Below, one piece after another: positions 1 through 8,466 of a DNA stretch of 64,000 nt (its first letter is position 1; each line of letters starts with the position of its first letter). Where the stretch lies: NCBI GenBank assembly GCA_018260425.1, contig JAGLBD010000001.1, positions 173,678 through 237,677 on the forward strand, in the 5' to 3' direction. A program made the position numbers and the translations under genes. The notes below the pieces were generated by a model that ran no database searches, was not told the DNA's origin, and saw nothing but the letters and a program-made list of their open reading frames with translations. This DNA is from Pseudogulbenkiania sp. GTDB taxonomy: Bacteria; Pseudomonadota; Gammaproteobacteria; Burkholderiales; Chromobacteriaceae.

Positions 1-1280
1 TCACTGCAACTGACGTAGTCATGGCCATGATTCAAGCGACCGAGCCGGGAGATCGAGGCGCGGGACAGATCGCGCAAGGTGCGCACGAAGCTGATGCCGA
101 CCGCCAGCAACAAGCCGTCCAATACACCGAACAGCAGGGCACCGAACGCTGCAGACAGGGCGAGGGTTCTGCCGCGCCGCAAGGTGAAGTAATGCAGGAT
201 GGGCTGCGGGTTCAGGTTATGGCTCAAGGCGTGAATGACGATGGCGGCCAGTATCGGTTGCGGTGTGAAGGACAAGAAGGGCAGCAAGGTGAAACAGATG
301 GCGATCACCAGGCCCAACGCGATCAGCCCGGCCAGACGGCTTTGGGCGCCGAAGGATTCGTTGGCGGCGGTGGCTGAATAGCCGGCACCCACCGGCGTGC
401 CCTGAAACAGCCCGGAAAACAAGTTGGCGCAACCCAGTGCCCACAGGTCCCGGTTGGGGTCGAGGCGATCGCCATGGCGTAGTGCCGAGGAGCGAATCGA
501 GGCAAAGGACTCCGCCGAGGCCATCAACATGATGGCCAGTGCCAGTTCACCGAGACGTTGCCATTGGAGCTGGGTCAGGTCCGGCAGGGAAGGGGTATTC
601 AACGACAGGGTGATCGGTCCAACTAGCGTAATGCCGTAACCCTGCGACGGCATGGCATAGCCGGCGGCAACCCCCAGACAGATTACCAGTAGCGAGGCCG
701 GCAAGCGTCCGACTCGCGACAGTCCGAACAACAAGGCCAGCGCAAGGCATCCCATCACTAGCGAAGGGAGGTGCCAGTGCGGAGCTTGGGTCAGCACCTG
801 CATCAGCGTGAACAAGGGTTGTCCGCCATGCAGGGACAGGCCGACCAGATGGGGAAGTTGTTTGATGGTGACGACCAGCGCCAGTCCCAGTGAAAAGCCC
901 CGTAGCACTGGACGGGCGATAAAGTCGGCAATGCGGCCTAGTTGCAGGGCGGCGGCACCCAGAAAAAACATGCCGGTCAGGATGACCAGTCCGGATGCCA
1001 GTAACAGTTGCTGGGCAGCATCGCCCGGGGCAATGGCGGCTGTCGCACTGGCCAGCACGGCAGCGGTCGAGGAGGTCGAGGCCACAATGGCAAAGCGGCT
1101 GCGACCGATCACGCCATAGCAGAACAAACCGATGCACAGCGCAATAATCCCGGACTGGGGTGGCAGGCCGGCGATGCCGGAGTAGGCGACCGCTTCCGGG
1201 ATCAATAAGCCTGCCAGTGCGAGACCGGCCAGACTATCTTTCTGCCATAGGGTAACCGAGCGATATGGTGAATATTTCAT
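1..1280 (-). CDS. SulP-family anion/sulfate permease (C-terminus cut by window edge)
   Basis: Minus-strand frame from ATG at 1280 reads MKYSPYRSVTLWQKDSLAGLALAGLLIPEAVAYSGIAGLPPQSGIIALCIGLFCYGVIGRSRFAIVASTSSTAAVLAS..., typical SulP N-terminal and TM motifs, open to position 1. Absent from the supplied ORF track, apparently because it has no stop in the window. Confidence 0.88.
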   Translation of the reverse strand, partial: MKYSPYRSVTLWQKDSLAGLALAGLLIPEAVAYSGIAGLPPQSGIIALCIGLFCYGVIGRSRFAIVASTSSTAAVLASATAAIAPGDAAQQLLLASGLVILTGMFFLGAAALQLGRIADFIARPVLRGFSLGLALVVTIKQLPHLVGLSLHGGQPLFTLMQVLTQAPHWHLPSLVMGCLALALLFGLSRVGRLPASLLVICLGVAAGYAMPSQGYGITLVGPITLSLNTPSLPDLTQLQWQRLGELALAIMLMASAESFASIRSSALRHGDRLDPNRDLWALGCANLFSGLFQGTPVGAGYSATAANESFGAQSRLAGLIALGLVIAICFTLLPFLSFTPQPILAAIVIHALSHNLNPQPILHYFTLRRGRTLALSAAFGALLFGVLDGLLLAVGISFVRTLRDLSRASISRLGRLNHGHDYVSCS

Positions 1281-1393
1281 GACATTACTATACCCTCGTC
1301 ATGGCGTGTGTGCCTCACCCCGTTGTTTGACCTGCTGATGCTCTCTTTGTAAACGTTGGCGGGTGTCGTTCGTGATCCCGAGGTGGCGGACGC

Positions 1394-1425
1394 AAAAAAA
1401 GCAGGGGGCCGTGAGGCACCCCTGC
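1394..1425 (-). terminator. Intrinsic terminator downstream of the DsbA-like gene
   Basis: GCAGGGG...CCCCTGC stem (1401-1407/1419-1425); read on the minus strand it is followed by TTTTTTT (A-run 1394-1400). Confidence 0.75.
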
Positions 1426-1451
1426 CTGGTGATGGACATGAGCGGTGTTCT

Positions 1452-2099
1452 TCAGGCCGCGACCTTGCTGTTCAGCATGGCAGCAAAAGCGTCCGGTTTA
1501 CCCAGATAGCTGCTGATGTCGATACGCTGTAGCGTTCCGTCGATGTCAATGGCGAGGGTCGGAAAACCTTGACCGCCAATGCGTGTCAGCAAGGCGCGGC
1601 TGTCGCTGATATGGGCATCCGCCTGACCGTCACGCCCGAGCGCATCGAACGTGTCGGCAAACGCGCTGACCGGCAGGGCCAGTGTCTTGGCCAGATCGAT
1701 CGCAACCTCACGGTCCGCGATACGACGGCCCTGTTGGTAGTGGGCGATCTGGATGGCGGCCAACATCTCGGCACCCTTGCCCGCCAGTGCCTCGGCGGCA
1801 AGAATCGCGGCGATGGGGGGCGTCGAGTCGAACCATGCCGTTTCATCGGTCAACAAGCCATTGAAGTAATCATCGCCGAACGTTTGACCACTCAATGCCG
1901 CGATGCGTTGATCATGCTCCATCACATAACGGCGCAGTGCGGCGGTGACCGGCTGGCGGTTGGCTCCGCTCATCATGCCGCCAGCGTGCAGTGTCAAGCC
2001 AATACCGGGCAGGCGGCGCGCCGCCGCGATCAGCGGGGCGACACCATAGCACCAGCCACACAGCGGGTCGTACACATAGTGCAGAGTGGCGCTTACCAC
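1452..2099 (-). CDS. DsbA-family / FrnE-like thiol oxidoreductase
   Basis: Thioredoxin-fold CxxC motif in YDPLCGWCYGVAPLIAAARRLPG and a late cis-Pro region GGQGFPTLAIDIDG. Confidence 0.8.
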   Translation of the reverse strand: MVSATLHYVYDPLCGWCYGVAPLIAAARRLPGIGLTLHAGGMMSGANRQPVTAALRRYVMEHDQRIAALSGQTFGDDYFNGLLTDETAWFDSTPPIAAILAAEALAGKGAEMLAAIQIAHYQQGRRIADREVAIDLAKTLALPVSAFADTFDALGRDGQADAHISDSRALLTRIGGQGFPTLAIDIDGTLQRIDISSYLGKPDAFAAMLNSKVAA

Positions 2100-2977
2100 G
2101 GCATTTCACCCTTCAGTACCTTGGCGCCCAGTTCCAGATCGCCCGCACCGCCCAGATTCGGGTAGCGTTGCTTCATGGCCTCGACCAGCGCCTTGCTGTC
2201 AGCGGCTTTCGGCAACTCTGCGTTGATGGCGTCGATATAGTCACGGGTGAAACGTACCGAGGTCAGATCCATTTTTGCGCCAGGCAGGAAATGGCCCGGA
2301 ACCACTTTGACCGGTTTCAGCGCGCTGATGGCATCCAGAGTTTTCTTCCAGTTTTCACGGGACTCCGGCGTCTTGCTGTCGGCCATCCAGACATGCTGGT
2401 TACCCACGACGGCCACCCCGCCGGTGACGGTCTTGATTGAAGGAATCCACACGAAGCTCAACTCGGACTTGATGCCTTCGGTCCCCATGATTTTCAGCGA
2501 CTGGCCATCGACCTTGAGGGTATCGCCATGGATTTCTTCCGGGACGATCAGCTTGCCCGGAGCGTCACTGCCGAGTTTCGGGCCCCAGAAAGCGATTTTC
2601 TGGTTCATGGTCGACTTGATGTGGGCCAACACCGGTGCGGTGGCAAGAACGCGGGCCTTCGGATAGGCCGCCTTGATCACGTCCAGACCGAAGTAGTAAT
2701 CCGGATCACCATGGCTGATATAGATGGTGGTCAGGGTCTTGCCGCTGTCGCGGATCATCTTGACCAGTGCTTCGGCATCCTTGCGGGCAAACTGGGCATC
2801 GATCAGGATGGCTTCGTGTTTGCCGGTCACCAGCGAGGACGATACCGGGAAAATGGCTTTTTCTGCCGGGTTGTAAACGGTCAGGGTCAACGGAGCGCCA
2901 GCGGCCTGGGCGACGTTCAGGGAAGTAGCGGCGATGGCAACAGCCAAAGTGGTTTTCAGTGCGGTGCGACGGTTCAT
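2093..2977 (-). CDS. Exported MBL-fold (metallo-beta-lactamase superfamily) protein
   Basis: Signal-like N-terminus MNRRTALKTTLAVAIAATSLNVAQA; MBL layout with ISHGDPDYYFG and VVPGHFLPGA. Confidence 0.8.
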   Translation of the reverse strand: MNRRTALKTTLAVAIAATSLNVAQAAGAPLTLTVYNPAEKAIFPVSSSLVTGKHEAILIDAQFARKDAEALVKMIRDSGKTLTTIYISHGDPDYYFGLDVIKAAYPKARVLATAPVLAHIKSTMNQKIAFWGPKLGSDAPGKLIVPEEIHGDTLKVDGQSLKIMGTEGIKSELSFVWIPSIKTVTGGVAVVGNQHVWMADSKTPESRENWKKTLDAISALKPVKVVPGHFLPGAKMDLTSVRFTRDYIDAINAELPKAADSKALVEAMKQRYPNLGGAGDLELGAKVLKGEMPW

Positions 2978-3085
2978 GCGGGATCTCCTGGTAACGATTC
3001 AGAACATGACGCTCATCATAGTTGCGCAAAACGGTATGAAAAACCCCATAATTGTCCCATGTTTGTTGCGTAGATCGAGCGAATC

Positions 3086-3982
3086 ATGGACCGTTTGAGA
3101 GCGATGCAGGTCTTTGTGGCCGTTGCCGAACAAGGCAGCCTGACCGCCGCCGCCGACCGGCTGGACATGTCGCGGGCGATGGTGACCCGCTATCTGGCCG
3201 AACTGGAAGACTGGGTCGGCGTGCGGCTATTACATCGTAGTACCCGCAAAGTGACGTTGACTAACTACGGTGCGGAAATGTTGCCCAAGTGCCGGCAAAT
3301 GCTGTCGATCGGGGAGGAGTTGTCGGCCTTGGGGCAGGTTCCCGATGATGCGCCCCGTGGTGTCCTGCGCCTGACGGCCAGCATGTCGCTGGGGCAAAGC
3401 TGGCTGGCGCCGAAGATCGCCGAGTACCTGGACCGCTATCCCGGCGTCGCTGTGGATATGGTGTTGGTGGATCGTGCGGTCAATCTGGTGGAAGAACGTA
3501 TCGATCTGGCGATACGCATTACCAATGATCTCGACCCCAACCTGATCGCCCGTCAGTTGGGCACCTGCCGTTCGGTGATCTGTGCTTCCCCGGACTATCT
3601 GGCCCGCCATGGCACTCCCCGCACGGCTCACGAGCTGGCCTTGCATAATTGCCTGACCTACTCCTATTTCGGCAAAAGCCTGTGGCGTTTCGATACCGCC
3701 GAGGGTCCTCAGGGTGTTCCGGTTTCCGGCACGCTGACGGCCAACGAGTCATCGGTGCTGCTGGCGGCGACGCTGGCAGGCGTCGGTATCAGCCAGCAAC
3801 CTCGTTATGCCACCGAAACCTTGCTGGAAGAGGGGCGCATCGTCGAACTGCTGCCCGGTCACGAGCCGGCGACGCTGGGGGTCTACGGGGTATACGGCTC
3901 ACGGCGCCATGTGTCGGCGCCGCTGCGTACGTTTCTGGATTTTCTGCTCGAGGCCTTTGCCGCCGACCCGTTGTGGCGGTGA
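3086..3982 (+). CDS. LysR-family transcriptional regulator
   Basis: N-terminal HTH MDRLRAMQVFVAVAEQGSLTAAADRLDMSRAMVTRYLAELEDWVGVRLLHRSTRKVTLT plus LysR substrate domain; divergent from the MBL gene. Confidence 0.92.
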   Translation: MDRLRAMQVFVAVAEQGSLTAAADRLDMSRAMVTRYLAELEDWVGVRLLHRSTRKVTLTNYGAEMLPKCRQMLSIGEELSALGQVPDDAPRGVLRLTASMSLGQSWLAPKIAEYLDRYPGVAVDMVLVDRAVNLVEERIDLAIRITNDLDPNLIARQLGTCRSVICASPDYLARHGTPRTAHELALHNCLTYSYFGKSLWRFDTAEGPQGVPVSGTLTANESSVLLAATLAGVGISQQPRYATETLLEEGRIVELLPGHEPATLGVYGVYGSRRHVSAPLRTFLDFLLEAFAADPLWR

Positions 3983-3995
3983 GGCTGCCGGAAAG

Positions 3996-4592
3996 TCACG
4001 CCTTGGCCTGAGAGGCGCTGGCGTTGTTCATGCCGTAGGCTTGAACCAACTGCATCATGGTACGGACTTCCTGAAAGGTTTTGGCAGGATCGCTGGTGGC
4101 TGCCGTCGGGTTGACGCTGGCGGTGCTTGACCCATTGCTTGCCGTACCATTCTGGTTTTGTGCCTCGGAGGTGTTGGCGGCGGTATTCAAGGCGTTGATC
4201 AGCATGGCCAGCGGGTCGGCTGGCTGCCGGGTGCCTGCGGTGCCGGTAAGTTCGTTACTCTCGTTGCTTGCCTCGGCCTGATGATGATGGTGTCCGTGGC
4301 GGGCGCGATGACTCTGGATGGCTTGCTCCATCTGGCTGGCCAGTTGTTGCATGCCTTGGGACATTTCCGTTTGGGTCAGTTGGCCGTCGCCATTGCTGTC
4401 CAGCGCCTGAAACAGATTACCGGCATCGGTGCTGGATTGGGTGCTGCCAACACCCAGATTCTGCAGGGCGGTGGCGAAGTCATTCTGACTCAAATAGCCT
4501 TGATTGCCGGTGTCGAGCCTTGAAAACACGGCACTGGCAAGTTGGCTCGGATCGGTACTGTAAAGCGAGGTGATGCTGCTGGTGCTGGACAT
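3996..4592 (-). CDS. EF-hand calcium-binding domain protein (XopAW-like architecture)
   Basis: Canonical EF-hand loop DSNGDGQLTQTE, a degenerate first loop DTGNQGYLSQND, and a His-rich segment RARHGHHHHQ. Confidence 0.78.
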   Translation of the reverse strand: MSSTSSITSLYSTDPSQLASAVFSRLDTGNQGYLSQNDFATALQNLGVGSTQSSTDAGNLFQALDSNGDGQLTQTEMSQGMQQLASQMEQAIQSHRARHGHHHHQAEASNESNELTGTAGTRQPADPLAMLINALNTAANTSEAQNQNGTASNGSSTASVNPTAATSDPAKTFQEVRTMMQLVQAYGMNNASASQAKA

Positions 4593-4808
4593 GGTTTGGC
4601 ATCCTTTGTATCCGGTGGGACAAGGGGCGATAGTCGATTCGCCACGCCGTTACTTATGCAAGAATCCGGCCATAACGCCTTGAAAAACAGCGTGTTGAAG
4701 GTAAAAATTCGTTAAACGATGCTAAGGGATGCCCTGCGTTGGGGGGGAGTGACCGGCACCGGGGACGCGGTGAAGCTATTTTCAGGTCTTGCCAGGCCGG
4801 TGCGGGAT

Positions 4809-4833
4809 GCGGGCGGCAAAGTTTGCCGCCCGC
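4809..4833. terminator. Strong GC hairpin at the 3' end of the spy-like gene (no clear U-run)
   Basis: GCGGGCGGCAA-AGT-TTGCCGCCCGC, 11-bp perfect stem just past the stop codon. Confidence 0.45.
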
Positions 4834-4841
4834 GAGGAATA

Positions 4842-5315
4842 TCAGTGCCGCTCGGGTGGTTTGCGGCTCATCTGGGCAAGGCGGTCGCGTTGGCTGGCGG
4901 TCAGTACGCCGATCAGACGGGCATCGGTGGTGACCCGTTGCTGCAGCAGTTGTCGTTGGGCAGTGGCAACGGCATCCAGCAGCGGGGCGGCTTTTGCCTC
5001 ACTGTAGTTGCCCGACTGCAGCAACTCGTCCAGGGCCTTTTCGGCATTTCGCACGGTTTTGAGGTGTTCGTGCATGGCCGGTGCCTGTTCATGGAGCAGG
5101 GTAAAGACCTGATCTTTCTGCGTATCGGACAAATCCAGTCGATGCAGCGCACCCGGCAGGCCGGGGCGATGGTGGAAGGCTTCTTCACCCATGACTTCAT
5201 GGCGATTCATGTCCGGGCCGCCGATGGGCATGGCGTGCGTCGTTGTGGCCATAGTGGCCAGACCCAGCGTCGCCGCCAGCATCACACGGTTGATACCGGT
5301 CTTCAGTGCTTTCAT
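4842..5315 (-). CDS. Spy/CpxP-family periplasmic chaperone / LTXXQ-type protein
   Basis: Signal peptide MKALKTGINRVMLAATLGLATMATTTHA; helical LDLSDTQKDQVFTLLHEQAPAMHEHLKT and LTASQRDRLAQM motifs; divergent from a CpxRA-like pair. Confidence 0.85.
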   Translation of the reverse strand: MKALKTGINRVMLAATLGLATMATTTHAMPIGGPDMNRHEVMGEEAFHHRPGLPGALHRLDLSDTQKDQVFTLLHEQAPAMHEHLKTVRNAEKALDELLQSGNYSEAKAAPLLDAVATAQRQLLQQRVTTDARLIGVLTASQRDRLAQMSRKPPERH

Positions 5316-5370
5316 GTTCGATTCTCCGTTGAAGGGGGGATTGACCGTGCCAAGTCTGGCGTGCCGCGTT

Positions 5371-5406
5371 GTAAACTGCCTTTAAGCCGGAGTAAATCTC
5401 CGTAAA
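5371..5406. promoter_or_regulatory. CpxR-like binding site
   Basis: GTAAA at 5371-5375, then GTAAA-TCTCC-GTAAA at 5392-5406, in the spy/cpxR divergent intergenic region; matches the known CpxR GTAAA-N5-GTAAA consensus. Confidence 0.75.
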
Positions 5407-5474
5407 TCAATACGGTTGATCGCGGGTGATCCCCCGGTCCCTTGTTATGATTCGGGAGATGAATCAGGAGGTGC

Positions 5475-6173
5475 ATGGCCATGGCCAACGTTTTGCTGGT
5501 AGATGATGATGACGAGTTGGTGGGGATGCTCAAGGACTACCTTGAGCTGGAAGGGTTTTCCGTCGCGACGGCCAGTGATGGCGAAAGCGGTGTCGCGGCA
5601 GCGCTAGCGGGCGATTTTGCCATCGTCGTGCTGGATATGATGATGCCCCGTTTGAACGGACTGGAAAGCCTGCGCCGTATTCGCGCCGCCAGTACCATGC
5701 CGGTACTGATGCTGACCGCACGCGGCGATGACGCTGATCGTATTCTGGGATTGGAGCTGGGCGCGGATGACTATGTACCGAAGCCGTGTACTCCGCGCGA
5801 ACTGACGGCCCGTATTCGTGCCATTCTCCGTCGAACCCAACAGGCAACGTCCGGTGACGAGCCTCCGGTGCAGTTGATCACCGTCGGGGCGTTGAGTCTC
5901 TGGCCGGAAAAGCGTTTGGCCGAATGGGAGGGTAACGCCGTGTCTCTGACCAGCACCGAGTTTAATTTGCTTGAGGCACTGGCGCGCCATGCCGGTCGTC
6001 CGGTCAGCAAAAATGATCTCTCCGAGCAGGCGTTGGGAAGGCCGCTGGCGCGTTTCGATCGCAGTATCGATGTGCACCTCTCCAGCATCCGCCATAAGCT
6101 GGGTACACTGGCCGATGGCCGTTCCTGCATCCAGACCGTGTATCGTCAGGGTTACCAGTTGATTCGGGAATAA
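5475..6173 (+). CDS. cpxR: OmpR-family response regulator (CpxR-like)
   Basis: Receiver domain MANVLLVDDDDELVGMLKDYLELEGF..., phospho-acceptor VVLDMMMPRLNG, winged-helix C-terminus; adjacent histidine kinase and spy. Confidence 0.85.
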   Translation: MAMANVLLVDDDDELVGMLKDYLELEGFSVATASDGESGVAAALAGDFAIVVLDMMMPRLNGLESLRRIRAASTMPVLMLTARGDDADRILGLELGADDYVPKPCTPRELTARIRAILRRTQQATSGDEPPVQLITVGALSLWPEKRLAEWEGNAVSLTSTEFNLLEALARHAGRPVSKNDLSEQALGRPLARFDRSIDVHLSSIRHKLGTLADGRSCIQTVYRQGYQLIRE

Positions 6174-6175
6174 GC

Positions 6176-7546
6176 ATGGGCCGCTTGTTCTGGAAGTTCT
6201 TTTTCTGTATCTGGGTTGCCCAGATCGTTGCCATGCTGGGGATCGGCGGGGTGGTGTGGCTGGAAAACCGTCAGCGCGATGCCTTGTATGCGCTGGTGGA
6301 TAATAGTCCCCCTGCCGCCTATTTTGTGCTGGCGGCGGCTGAGACCTTGCAACATGGCGGCAAACCGGCGCTGACCCATTTGCTGCAGACCCAGCATCAT
6401 CCGTCCGTGATGGTGGTCGATGCCAAGGGCCAGGATATGCTGGGACGGCCCGTGGATCAGGCGGTCTATACGGCGGCGGAGTCGCTGGTGAAAATGAGTT
6501 CGTCCATGCTGGTCCGGCCTCGCTACCCGGCACGCGCCGTACGTCAGGTTGACTTGCCCTCCGGTGAACACTACCTGCTTTATGCGGCCAAAACCGCTGG
6601 CGACGCACCGCCGTTCGATATGCCGCCACCGCATCGTCGCCCCCCTTTGCCGTTTATCCCGCTGGTGTCGGCCTTATTGGCCAGTCTAGTGTTTGCCGCC
6701 TTGCTGGCCGCCTATATTTCCCGACCGATCCGTGCCTTGCGCGATGCCTTTGCTGCGGTCGCTTCTGGCGATTTGACGGTACAGATTGGCGACCGGATGG
6801 GGCGGCGGCGGGACGAGTTGGCCGATCTCGGGCGCGATTTCGATTTCATGGCAGGGCAACTGCGTCGTCTGGTCGAGGGACAGCGCCGGCTGCTGCATGA
6901 TGTTTCTCACGAGTTGCGCTCGCCGCTGGCCCGTTTGCAGGCCGCCATTGGTCTGGCGCGGCAGCAGCCTGCCCGACTGGAAGACACCATGGCACGACTG
7001 GAGCGGGAAAGCGATCGCATGAACCGTTTGGTCGAGGAATTGCTGACCTTGTCGCGCCTTGAGGCGGGGGCGCGGAGTCAGGTCGCACCGGTCGATATTC
7101 GCGAGTTGCTGGAGGGCATTGTCGAAGATGCCGCGTTCGAAGCCGCTTCCAAACAGGTCTCGGTGGCGTTGCAGGCCAGTGGAGCAGGGGTGGTGAGCGG
7201 GGACCCCTTGTTGATCCATCGTGCCATCGAGAATGTGGTGCGCAATGCGCTGCGCCATACCCCCGCGGGGAGTGCCGTCGACGTGACCATGTCGCGTATC
7301 GGGCCTACCTTGCAGGTGAGTGTGACGGATCATGGTCCGGGCGTTCCGGACAAGGAGCTCGAGACCATCTTTGTTCCGTTTGTCAGGGGCAGTGAAGTCC
7401 GCGATGTGTCGGGACACGGCCTGGGCCTGGCGATTGCCCGCCGGGTGACGCTCTCGGTGGGGGGCAGCCTGACGGCCCGTAATCGTCCGGAGGGCGGGCT
7501 GCTGGTCGAGTTCGTTTTTCCGGTAGCCGACGAAGAGGCGGGCTGA
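6176..7546 (+). CDS. cpxA: Sensor histidine kinase (CpxA-like)
   Basis: HAMP region followed by LLHDVSHELRSPLARLQ (H-box), N-box NALRHTP and GHGLGLAIA ATP-binding motifs. Confidence 0.85.
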   Translation: MGRLFWKFFFCIWVAQIVAMLGIGGVVWLENRQRDALYALVDNSPPAAYFVLAAAETLQHGGKPALTHLLQTQHHPSVMVVDAKGQDMLGRPVDQAVYTAAESLVKMSSSMLVRPRYPARAVRQVDLPSGEHYLLYAAKTAGDAPPFDMPPPHRRPPLPFIPLVSALLASLVFAALLAAYISRPIRALRDAFAAVASGDLTVQIGDRMGRRRDELADLGRDFDFMAGQLRRLVEGQRRLLHDVSHELRSPLARLQAAIGLARQQPARLEDTMARLERESDRMNRLVEELLTLSRLEAGARSQVAPVDIRELLEGIVEDAAFEAASKQVSVALQASGAGVVSGDPLLIHRAIENVVRNALRHTPAGSAVDVTMSRIGPTLQVSVTDHGPGVPDKELETIFVPFVRGSEVRDVSGHGLGLAIARRVTLSVGGSLTARNRPEGGLLVEFVFPVADEEAG

Positions 7547-7731
7547 TTGGGCGACAGTCTCCGCAAGAATCCTCTTGTATCGCCGCGTGGCGTTGAACCT
7601 CCTGACCTTATTGAGGGTCGTAGTCAGATGATCGATGCGGTATTTTCATGACTTATTCGTCAGCCTACATTTCGGCGATGGCCGAAACAATGACGACATG
7701 ATGCATTTTTTGTTTGGCTTATGGCACTATG

Positions 7732-7748
7732 CATTCATTATATGAATG
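7732..7748. promoter_or_regulatory. Perfect inverted repeat CATTCAT-TAT-ATGAATG upstream of the DUF2807 gene
   Basis: 7-bp perfect arms around a 3-nt centre, 19 bp before the ATG at 7767. Confidence 0.4.
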
Positions 7749-7766
7749 ACGTGGCGGGGGGATTAC

Positions 7767-8465
7767 ATGGCTGTCAAACGTCGTCTGGTGGTTACCGGAG
7801 GCATTCTCGTGGTATGGCTTGCTGCCGTGGGGGGGTATCTGGTCTGGAGTGGCGAAGGCCAAAATCCATTTGCTTCAAGGAGTGAGTCGGCGGCCAGCGA
7901 GGCCCATTACGAGACACGAGTGCTTCCCGCCTTCAATGGTGTGAGGGTCACCGGTCCGGTCTCGGTCAGCTATCAGGCGGCACCGGAAGTCTCGGTCAAG
8001 GTCATCGCGCCTGAGGACGAAGCCGGCCTCATCGCGACCAGTGTCGATGACAAAACACTGGTGGTGGAAGTGAAGAGCGGTTTCATCGAAGGCAAGGAAG
8101 CGGCTCGGGTGGAGATTCATGGCCCGTCACCGTCCATGATCGATATTGCCGGCAGCGCCAATTTTACTGCCGAGGGGCTCAAAAGCAGTCATTTGGCTCT
8201 CAAGAGCGCCGGTGCGGGAACGATCAAACTGGCCGGTGATGTCCAGTCGCTCAATGTGTCCACCAGTGGTGCAGGCTCGATTGATACGTCGGCCCTGAAA
8301 GCGTCCGGTGCTCAGGTTTCGTCGGCAGGTGCCAGTACCATCCGGGTCTTTGCCGCCAAGTCGATCGCGGTTGCCGGAGCCGGGGCCGGCAAGGTCACCG
8401 TGCTTGGCAAACCTGCCGAGCGCAGTGTGCAGAGCGTTGGGGCGGTGAGCGTGTTGTTCGAATAA
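7767..8465 (+). CDS. Head GIN domain (DUF2807) putative auto-transporter adhesin-like protein
   Basis: N-terminal TM segment; repetitive beta-helix-like VRVTGPVSVSY...VEIHGPSPSMIDIAGSANFTAEGLKSSHLALKSAGAGTIKL. The ORF-track start at 7746 is probably upstream of the true start. Confidence 0.75.
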   Translation: MAVKRRLVVTGGILVVWLAAVGGYLVWSGEGQNPFASRSESAASEAHYETRVLPAFNGVRVTGPVSVSYQAAPEVSVKVIAPEDEAGLIATSVDDKTLVVEVKSGFIEGKEAARVEIHGPSPSMIDIAGSANFTAEGLKSSHLALKSAGAGTIKLAGDVQSLNVSTSGAGSIDTSALKASGAQVSSAGASTIRVFAAKSIAVAGAGAGKVTVLGKPAERSVQSVGAVSVLFE

Positions 8466-8466
8466 G

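Noticed and set aside
5604-6629. 341-aa minus-strand ORF antisense to cpxR/cpxA
   Set aside because: Spans two well-supported genes on the other strand and has Pro/Arg/Gln-rich sequence without domains.
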